From: Jutongia huaianensis
GTDB taxonomy: Bacteria; Bacillota; Clostridia; Lachnospirales; Lachnospiraceae
Direction: 5' to 3'
Assembly: GCF_014384985.1 (NCBI RefSeq)
Contig: NZ_JACRSX010000005.1
Coordinates: 101,017 to 165,016 of the forward strand
Length of the DNA stretch: 64,000 nucleotides
The first letter of the stretch is position 1. Each line of letters begins with the position of its first letter. Made by a program: the position numbers and the translations under genes. Shown piece after piece: positions 56,713 to 64,000 of the stretch. Under the pieces are notes generated by a model. The model was not told where the DNA came from, ran no database searches, and saw only the letters and a program-made list of their open reading frames with translations.

Positions 56713-58383
56713 ATGGATCAGCTTGACAGAGAGGTCATTGAATCCTTGAGTGAGCCGGCAAAGAGAGTATTTGGGAGTCTGGATTACCGTTCCAGACAGC
56801 GAATGTTAAAGAAAGCCAGAGCAATGGCGAAGGAAGAAAAAACAAGAAACCAAAAGAAAAGCCGGGTAAAGAAAAAGGGGATTGAAAAACAGAATAAAGC
56901 CAAAAGAAAGAAAAAGGGCAGTTCATTCAAAAATGAGCGTGTCCTTTTTTCTATTTATGAAACAAAGGAACTTATGGTGCAGTCCATGCAGTTGCTACTG
57001 CTTGGAAGCAGCGTGGGAGACAATGCTTATGAAGAAAAAGAATCCGCTCATACGGATGATACACAAGTTGCTTTATCCAGAGAGATCGTTCAAAAGAGCA
57101 GTCGGGTGGCAATGGGAGGTATGCGGACTTTAGTACAACGAAACCGACACAAAAAAGCACAGAGAAGGGCTGCAGGAAAATCTACACAGAAATCTGCACA
57201 GGCGGTTCAGACAGGTGCAAAAGCGGGAACGCAGGCTGCAAAAACACTTGTTAAGACAATGCAGAGCATCGTGAGATCAGTGGCAGCAAATCCGGTTGTG
57301 TGGATCGTGCTGCTTGTCATTATCTTGCTTGCTGTGATTGTCGGGGCAATCGGTACTATTGTTGGTTCCGGTGGAGCTGCTAATGAATCACAGGATGGAA
57401 CCTATCAGGCACAGGTATCGGAAAAGACAGAAAGTTACCGGGAGATGGTTTCAGAGTATTGTGAAAAATATGGTATTGATGATTATGTGGATCTGTGTCT
57501 TGCCATGATCGAGCAGGAGAGTGGAGGAAATCCGCCGGATGTGATGCAGACAGCGCAGTCTTATTATAATGTGAATCCGCCTATCGACAGTGCAGAGGAA
57601 AGCATAGACTGTGGGACACATGAACTGTCAGACTGCCTGACAAAAGCAAAGTGCAAAGATCCCAATGACATCAACGGAATTTCCCTTGCCCTGCAGGGAT
57701 ATAACTTTGGCAATGGCTATATTGACTGGGCACTCAAAAACTATGGCTGTTATACCAAAGAAAATGCACAGATATTTTCAGCAAAGATGTGTGCCGAGCT
57801 TGGTTATGCTTCTTACGGGGATATGGAGTATGTGCCTCATGTCCTGCGGTACTATGTGATGAATGAAGAAACGAGCGTATCCAATGAATCTGCCAAAACA
57901 ATCTTAGAAGAGTTAAAGAAAAACAATACGGCACCGGCGGAGGCATGGGATGTGATCGAGAAAGGTGCCTCCCTGATTGGAAGTGTGCAATACAGCATGG
58001 AGAAGCGGCAGGCAGACGGAAGAGACAAGCCTGAGTTTTTGGACTGCTCTTCTTTTTCGGCATGGGCATTTCATAAGGCAGGAGTGACCAGTGTGCCATA
58101 TGGCTCAACGACGGCAACCTTTATCGGCTCCAAAAAGTTTCACGATATTTCTGCTGATCAGTTGCAGCCGGGCGATATCGGACTAAAAAGCAGGACCGGT
58201 GAAACCGGCGGAGCAAACCATGTAGGGATTTACTGTGGAAAACTGAAAGATGGCAGAGTAGTATGGCTTCACTGTACCAGTTCCAGTGGATCCTCTTTGA
58301 CAGGGAATACCGAAGGTGCGATGTTTGGGGGATATACGAATTTTACATATTTCAGGAGACTAAAGAAGTGGGACAAGAAGTAG
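56713..58383 (+). CDS. Conjugative-element wall hydrolase: lysozyme-like plus NlpC/P60
   Basis: A 556-residue protein. A basic N-terminal cytoplasmic region (to about residue 190) precedes one membrane helix (VVWIVLLVIILLAVIVGAIG). A lysozyme-like transglycosylase domain follows (YGIDDYVDLCLAMIEQESGG, catalytic Glu in EQESGG). The C-terminal NlpC/P60 peptidase has Cys in FLDCSSFSAWAF, His in GGANHVGIY and a third polar residue in WLHCTS. It resembles Tn916 Orf14 and the CD1107-type proteins that open the wall during conjugation. It is complete, with GGAGG before the ATG, though its transfer partners are deleted. Confidence 0.87.
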   Translation: MDQLDREVIESLSEPAKRVFGSLDYRSRQRMLKKARAMAKEEKTRNQKKSRVKKKGIEKQNKAKRKKKGSSFKNERVLFSIYETKELMVQSMQLLLLGSSVGDNAYEEKESAHTDDTQVALSREIVQKSSRVAMGGMRTLVQRNRHKKAQRRAAGKSTQKSAQAVQTGAKAGTQAAKTLVKTMQSIVRSVAANPVVWIVLLVIILLAVIVGAIGTIVGSGGAANESQDGTYQAQVSEKTESYREMVSEYCEKYGIDDYVDLCLAMIEQESGGNPPDVMQTAQSYYNVNPPIDSAEESIDCGTHELSDCLTKAKCKDPNDINGISLALQGYNFGNGYIDWALKNYGCYTKENAQIFSAKMCAELGYASYGDMEYVPHVLRYYVMNEETSVSNESAKTILEELKKNNTAPAEAWDVIEKGASLIGSVQYSMEKRQADGRDKPEFLDCSSFSAWAFHKAGVTSVPYGSTTATFIGSKKFHDISADQLQPGDIGLKSRTGETGGANHVGIYCGKLKDGRVVWLHCTSSSGSSLTGNTEGAMFGGYTNFTYFRRLKKWDKK

Positions 58384-58470
58384 CGTTTGGACAAATTGTC
58401 CAGACACAGAGGCAGAGGACAGAAAGCAAGCGTTTAGACAAAATGTCCAGACGCAGAAAGAGAGGAGACT

Positions 58471-59091
58471 ATGCTTAGAAAAATACGGCGATTTTACTGG
58501 AAACAACGAGACAGAGGACTTGGCAGGCAGACTGTTATGGCGGCGGTGGGCGCAGCTTTATTTTTGATGATCATTTTGGGAGCAGTGACAAAAAATGTGA
58601 TTATGCCAAAAAATGAGAGTCAGAAAAATGTTGCGAGAACCGAGACTGCCAGTGGAACTGCTATCGGAGCCGAGCCAGCATCCGGAGGAGGTGTTGCGAT
58701 AGAGAATATAGAAACAGGCGTTGAGTCGGAGGGTGAAAAAACGGATTCCACGGCAGATGATTCAAATAATGATGTGTCTGTAGACATGACGGATCTGGAA
58801 CCCTTTTTGGGGTTTATGTCGGAGACAGCCTATGAAGAGTTAAAAACGCAGTTGGTTCAGAGATGTCAGGAAAGAAATTGCAGCTCAGTCAGAAAGCTGA
58901 CTTATCAACAGACACAAGCCTTTGATGTGACAAGTTTTATCCTGTTGACCGATGGCAGTGTTTATCAGTGCAATTACAATCTGAAAAGTTGTCAGGTGTC
59001 TATTTCTAAAACGGATTATACGGAAGTCCAAATCAATCAGATGAAAGAAAAGCAGTTGCAGGAGGAAAGAAAAAGTGAAACTGGATATTGA
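58471..59091 (+). CDS. Membrane-anchored hypothetical protein of the conjugative element
   Basis: A 206-residue protein with a basic start, one membrane helix (MAAVGAALFLMIILGAVTKN), a Ser/Thr/Glu-rich linker to about residue 105 and an extracellular alpha/beta domain (LTYQQTQAFDVTSFILLTDG). It contains two cysteines spaced for a disulphide (CQERNC). Genes of this type usually follow the NlpC/P60 gene in such elements. The function is not known. The last 17 bases overlap the next gene. Confidence 0.65.
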   Translation: MLRKIRRFYWKQRDRGLGRQTVMAAVGAALFLMIILGAVTKNVIMPKNESQKNVARTETASGTAIGAEPASGGGVAIENIETGVESEGEKTDSTADDSNNDVSVDMTDLEPFLGFMSETAYEELKTQLVQRCQERNCSSVRKLTYQQTQAFDVTSFILLTDGSVYQCNYNLKSCQVSISKTDYTEVQINQMKEKQLQEERKSETGY

Positions 59092-59662
59092 AAAATTGGA
59101 AAAAGCATTTGCCCCGGTGGGCGATGACCGTGTGAAAATGATCGAAAAACTGAAACCGGAGTATGCAGCGATCTTTCCCTCTTTTAATCAGGGACAGGAG
59201 ATGAAAGAAAAATCTTCTGTCCCTGAACCGGTTTCAGAGCAAACAGTGGGAAAAGTATTGGCTCTGGAAAAAATGAAAGAGCGTTATCAAAGTCCGGAAT
59301 ACATCCCGGTAACCTTTGACATGGAAACACAGATGGTGGCAGAATCGTCGAATCTCTATATTGCCAATCTTCCAAAGGAGCCGCAGGAATCCAAAGACTT
59401 TATCCGGTGTATTTCTTTGGATAAGACAAAGGTAAGTATTTCGGAGGATGGAAAACGGCTGCAGGCATACCTAAAGCGGAGCGAAACTTCTGAGGTTCGG
59501 GAAATTGATCTGGAGGGAAAAGAACTGCGAAAATACAGCAAAAAGAATGAAGACATTGCAGCGGAGTGTCTGAAGTATCAGAGAAGCAGAGGGAAAGAGA
59601 GGCGGCCGGTGCCGGAAGAGATATTGCGGCACAAACCGGATGTAAACCTTAAGAAACGATAG
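59075..59662 (+). CDS. Hypothetical conjugative-element protein
   Basis: A 195-residue soluble, charged protein that I do not recognise by name. It starts with GTG at 59075, with GGAGG eight bases upstream inside the previous gene. The N-terminus KLDIEKLEKAFAPVGDDRVK is helical and the C-terminus basic (RHKPDVNLKKR). The overlap with the previous gene indicates one transcription unit from 56713. Confidence 0.65.
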   Translation: MKLDIEKLEKAFAPVGDDRVKMIEKLKPEYAAIFPSFNQGQEMKEKSSVPEPVSEQTVGKVLALEKMKERYQSPEYIPVTFDMETQMVAESSNLYIANLPKEPQESKDFIRCISLDKTKVSISEDGKRLQAYLKRSETSEVREIDLEGKELRKYSKKNEDIAAECLKYQRSRGKERRPVPEEILRHKPDVNLKKR

Positions 59663-59757
59663 GAAAGCAGTGTGAAATAAATGATCAGATTTTTCACACT
59701 GCGAATTTATAGTTTTGGCTCAAACTTTGTGGGCTGAGAAAGGAATATAGAATCCAT

Positions 59758-60249
59758 ATGAAACGAAAGAAAGAACACTCCCGTGCAACGCATGTTGCCG
59801 GTGACAGCAGAAAAAGAAGATTACACCAATTATTCAAAGTGTGTGCGGTTTTGTTACTGCCCACGCTTTATTTATTTTACAGTCTGAGCGGCTTGTATCT
59901 TATGGATGTGGAAATATCAAAATTGAAAGAACAGATCGTCTGGTGTCTGCTGCATCCGCTGAAAGTTTATAATGACAAAAGCCTCAGTATGGTTCTAGTG
60001 GGAGGTTTGCTGTGGATGATCTGCAGTTTTCAGGCGTACAGTAAAAGTGACCATAACCGGATGCCCGGCAATGAGTTTGGTTCTGCCAAATGGGGCGAAG
60101 TGCGGGCATTCAATGAAAAGTATGCCGCAAGGACAGAAGAAACAAAGTCCGGTCTGTCTCCGGAAAACAAAGTGTTACCACAGACGAGGATGGTCTTGTC
60201 ACAAAAACCTCCTACGACCCAGAAACTGGAGACGAAAAAGAAACTATAG
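59758..60249 (+). pseudogene. TraG/VirD4 coupling protein, N-terminal fragment
   Basis: The first ~140 codons are a VirD4-type coupling protein: a membrane helix (VCAVLLLPTLYLFYSLSGLY), a second one (MVLVGGLLWMICSFQAYS) and the family segment RMPGNEFGSAKWGEVRAFNE, ending PENKVLPQTR. The ATPase core with its Walker motifs is absent. From about 60180 the DNA belongs to an RHS gene in another frame, so the last ~20 codons of this frame are out-of-frame RHS. The element can therefore no longer recruit relaxosomes with its own coupling protein. Confidence 0.8.
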
Positions 60250-63200
60250 AGGCAGTGGGGACGGAGTATGAATCCAAAGACAAGGGATATGTATCCACGG
60301 ATGCCTTGAAAACCATGATGCTGGATGAGTATGGTCGCACCGCTATTGACATACAGGATGCTTTTGGCAATACAATCATCAGCAAGGATGAAGCATCCGG
60401 TACATGGACAGAAAGTGTTTATGAATATGGAACGGAAACTGGGGGACAGGAAGACGACCCGGACTTAGAGCAGGAAGAAAATGATCGTTTGCTGGAGGAA
60501 CGGACGTATACATTCCAGCCCGATGAAAAGAAATTTATTGTTAATGAAGACGGCAAAACGATTCCTAATTTTTATATTACGGGCAGAGGAAACAAAGTCC
60601 TAAGTGGCAGTAAATATTTTTATGATGACCTAGGTGAACAGATAGGCAGTGCCAGTTTCAGCAATGGGGAACTTGATGCAAAACACTGTACTTCATGGAA
60701 CTTTACTAAAGAGGACACAGAAGTCATTGGTGAGGAGGATGTCGCCCAGACGATTACTACCAGTTACAGCAAGGAACTAAATCCATCAGCATATCAGTCG
60801 GAGGTGGATACGGACAATTATTATGACCAGTTTAATGATGACGTGCTGAGCGAGAGTATTACAAAAACTGTGGCAGACGCAGAAGGAAACATCCTGTCCG
60901 AGACAAGAACAACCATCCGGGGAAAAAACCGTTCCGAGGTTGTTTCAACATATGAGACAGACAATTTTGGAAGAAATGTCAAGGAAAACATAGTTACGAA
61001 AAAACAGCAGGATGGTAAATGGCTTCCAATCTACGAGACACAGACTCTGTTTACTTATGATGATAACGGAAATATCAGCCGGACAGAGACAAAGAGCCGG
61101 AAAGAGGGTGAGGCAGATTGGCAGACACAGATTGTAAAAACAGACTATGACGACCAGGGAAATGTCACAAGGGAATATACTCCAAGGGGTGCGAAAGAAG
61201 GAGTTTCCTCAAACTACACTTATGATATTCTTGGCCAGATGATAAAGGCAGAATATCCATTGGAAAAGGAAGATGGAAACATCCATTACCAGACCACCAT
61301 TACAGAGTATGATACCGCAGGAAATGTTATAGCACAGAATAACAAAATAGACGCTGACAGGACAGCAAGAACCGAGTATAGTTATGACAAACGGGGCAGT
61401 CTTGTTATGGTAAAAAACTGTATGGAAGATGGAAAAGCACAATATGTCCAGTATGTTTATGATATCATGGGAAACAAAGTGCGCCAGTTTGCCGGCATGA
61501 CCAGCCCTTTAACCATATCCGTCTCCGAAATATCCGATAAAAACGGAGAAGCTTCTGGTAGCGGGACAGAAGCAGGAAATGCAGCGAAAGGAAGTGAATC
61601 CGGAGAAACGAGAGAGGAAGCAGATACCTTTTCCTATGCAGGAAAAATTTACCGCCTTACTGTCAATGGAAAGAAAAAGACGGACACTATTGCCGAGACA
61701 AAGTATGAGTATAATGAGAAAAATGAACTGGTGGCACTTATTGACCCGGAGGGGAGAAAAGAGAGTTATTCTTATGATGAAAACAGCAATCTCACAAAAA
61801 CCGTAGATAAAAATGGCAATACCCTGAAAAACACCTACGACTATCAAAACCGCCTGACGGAGATGGTGGCAAAAGAGAAGAAGACAGGGAAAGAAACCGC
61901 TCACACTTATACTTACAATGCCTATGGGGATGTGGAAACCCGGGATGATACCAGATTTAGCTATGGTGATGTGTCTGGGCAGGTTACTAGAGAGACAACA
62001 AAACTTACCAAGAATAAGGACATTGTCAAAAGTTATGCCTACGACAGTGCCGACAATAAGTCTGCCTTTGACGTGACTATAGGCGGGGAAAATAAACTTT
62101 CTCTCCGCTATGCTTATGATGGGGAATCCAAACTGGCTTCCGTTACCGATGATAAAGGTAATCAGATAGTGGGATATGCCTATGACGACAATGGTAACCT
62201 GTCAGAGAGGAAAGTGTCGGGAAATAACCTGACCACCACTTACACCTGCGATTACCAGAACCGCCTGACAGGAATGAAGAACCAGACGGGCAGTGCCGGG
62301 GTGGTATCTGAGTACAGCTTGGAATACTTAGAAAACGGGCAGAAGTCCAAGGAAGTTTTTTCGGTTCTTGACAAAGATGGAAAGAAGCGAAGCAGCACAG
62401 CCGCCTATACCTATGATTTGCTGGGGCGTATCAGGAAAGAGACCAGAACCGAAAGCGAAGACATCACCTATTCTTACGACAGTAATAACAACCGTAAGGA
62501 AATGAAGGTGGGAAATAAGATCACTGCTTACCGTTATAATAAAAATGACGAACTGCTCCGCACAGACACCTTAAATACGAATACGGAGGAGGATTCCGTT
62601 GTTATCTATAAAAATGATAAGAACGGAAACCAGCTTGCCACGGTCAACCGTTATGAAATCCCAAGCGACAAGAAAGACAGCACGTATATTGATATCGACG
62701 TAACGTTGGGAGATAATCGTCTTAATGAAAATGTAGTCAATCATTACAATGCGCTAAATCAGTTGACACAGACGCTTACGAAAAATTATAAGGTAAACTA
62801 TACTTACGATGCCGAGGGACTGCGTACTAGCAAGACTGTGAATGGAGAAAAAACAGTTTTTGTCTGGGACGGGGATCAACTGGTAATGGAACTCTCTGAC
62901 AGCGGCAAGGTGCAGAAGCGGTATATCTGTGGAAATGACCTTGTATATGCGGATCAGGGAGAAGGAACAGAGAAGCAGTATTATGTCAAAAATCCTCATG
63001 GCGATGTGGTACAGTTGACGGATGAAAGTGGCAAAGTCATCAAGACCTATGAGTATGATTCCTTCGGGAATGAAGTGAACCCGGATAGAAAGGATGAGAA
63101 TCCTTTCCGCTATTGTGGTGAATACTACGATAAGGAGACGGATGCCATTTATCTCCGAGCCAGGTATTACCAGCCATACTTGGGAAGATTTCTAACAAGG

Positions 63201-64000
63201 GATACCTATACAGGTGATGAGGAAGATTCTCTGAGTTTACACTTGTATACTTACTGCGGAAATGATGGGGTAAATAGGGTAGATCCGAGTGGGAATATTT
63301 GGGAGACTATATTTGATATAGTGAGTCTGGGAGATAGTATTTACTCAATGTGTACAAATCCGTCATGGGAAAATGCGGGATATTTACTATGGGATGCAGC
63401 CTCTCTTATTCCGGGAGTACCGGGTTCTTATGTAGCGAAAGTACCTGCGAAAACAGCTAAAGTTGCGAAGACTGCAGCGAAAGTAAGCAAAGTGGGAAAA
63501 GGTACAAGGGCAGCTTCAAAGTCATTAAGAACAGCAAGCAAGGCGAAACGAGCAAAAGTTCTTTATAAGAATAAAAAATATATCAACAAGGCAAAAAAAC
63601 TAAAAGTAAAGAAGACAAAGATTAAAAAAGTTTCTATAAAAATAAATAAAAAAGTCGCAAGGAAAACAAACAAGCGTTCAATGTATATGGGAAGGACACC
63701 GGGAAAATCATCTCGAACAGGGAGACTGGTTATTGATCGGATGAAAAAAGAAGGAAAAATAACAACAACAAAGGGAAAAACTTGTTTTAAGGCAAGTGAC
63801 GGTAAATGGTATGATTTATCAAAGGCAGATATGGCCCATAAAGTAGATGCAGTATCATGGTGGAATTCAGTAGGAAGAAAGTATGGTGCTAAGTCGAAGG
63901 AAGTGCGAAAATTTATGTTAAATCCAGATAATTACTATTTAGAGCATTATAGTATTAATCGTTCGCAAGGACCTAAATTAAAGCAAACCTATTTACCGCC
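60183..64000 (+). CDS. RHS-repeat polymorphic toxin with C-terminal GH-E-like nuclease domain, both ends incomplete
   Basis: An open frame of 1,272 codons to the window edge with no stop. It has many YD/RHS repeats (YSYDENSNLTKTVDKNGN, YAYDDNGNLSERKV, YTYDAEGLRTSKTV). The RHS core end is NPFRYCGEYYDKETDAIYLR, ARYYQPYLGRFLTRD and the DPSGN hinge near 63295. A pretoxin segment (GYLLWDAASLIPGVPGSYVA), a very Lys-rich stretch and a C-terminal domain follow, with DMAHKVDAVSWW, NPDNYYLEHYSINRSQG. That last domain resembles the GH-E HNH/Endo VII nuclease toxins. The N-terminus is lost at the TraG junction; the first in-frame ATG is 60315. Confidence 0.85.

Noticed and set aside
60183-60314. Sequencing frameshift between TraG and RHS
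   Set aside because: The two sides belong to different families; shifting the frame does not restore a coupling protein.
1-64000. CRISPR arrays, rRNA and tRNA genes, insertion sequences
   Set aside because: No regularly spaced repeats, no recognisable rRNA or tRNA sequence and no transposase frame were seen on either strand.

Overview
The window is a chromosomal segment of a spore-lineage, fibre-degrading gut Firmicute, most likely a Lachnospiraceae. Pointers are spoIIID, a SPOCS/LysM spore-type protein, DUF4250 and DUF1858 small proteins, PPDK, a BspA-type LRR tail on a secreted cellulase, GG-rich ribosome binding sites and mid-range GC. The genus cannot be fixed from the sequence alone.

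Positions 1 to about 44,050 look like ordinary core genome. In order: the 3' part of coaBC, truA(-), an iron alcohol dehydrogenase, a tiny 2[4Fe-4S] ferredoxin, a DUF1858 protein, mecA(-), a small hypothetical, a GH18-like cell-wall protein followed by an N-acetylmuramoyl-L-alanine amidase, then sua5, a degenerate YwlE-type phosphatase and rpiB. Next come a branched-chain aminotransferase, the SPOCS/LysM protein(-), a chemoreceptor, a GNAT acetyltransferase, DUF4250(-), murG(-), a MacA/ABC/MacB-type efflux operon, trkH-trkA(-), spoIIID, a GH3 glucosidase(-), rpoB-rpoC, a secreted GH5 endoglucanase, a second GH3 enzyme with an inserted beta-trefoil-like segment, a PH-domain protein and ppdK. 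Several near-consensus sigma-A promoters and intrinsic terminators separate these units.

From about 44,050 to the right edge the window is a mosaic of conjugative and mobilizable element DNA. A parA gene is intact, but parB stops after about 70 codons and runs into an N-terminally truncated methylase/SNF2 helicase. That gene is cut again just before helicase motif VI, where a mobilizable tetracycline-resistance module begins. The module holds tnpV, tet(O) with its consensus promoter and attenuator leader, a KTR/sigma fusion, sigma-like genes (one with an in-frame stop), a RepA-like AAA ATPase, a MobV-type oriT inside a four-copy repeat array, and a MobV relaxase. No integrase or resolvase is visible.

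After the relaxase the conjugative backbone returns as fragments: a ParB start fused in frame to a VirB4 C-terminus, a putative type I holin-like toxin locus, an intact NlpC/P60 wall hydrolase, two hypothetical element proteins and the first ~140 codons of a TraG/VirD4 coupling protein. That last fragment is joined out of frame to a huge RHS-repeat polymorphic toxin carrying a C-terminal GH-E-like nuclease domain. The RHS reading frame is still open at base 64,000, so its end and any immunity gene lie outside.

The most notable material is a conjugative element broken by at least four deletion or recombination junctions, with a trapped tet(O) mobilizable module that still has a recognisable oriT and relaxase, and an RHS toxin gene captured at one junction. 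Secondary leads are a YwlE-position phosphatase that has lost its P-loop arginine, a 26-bp motif shared by two distant stem-loops, and an inverted repeat just downstream of the aminotransferase promoter.
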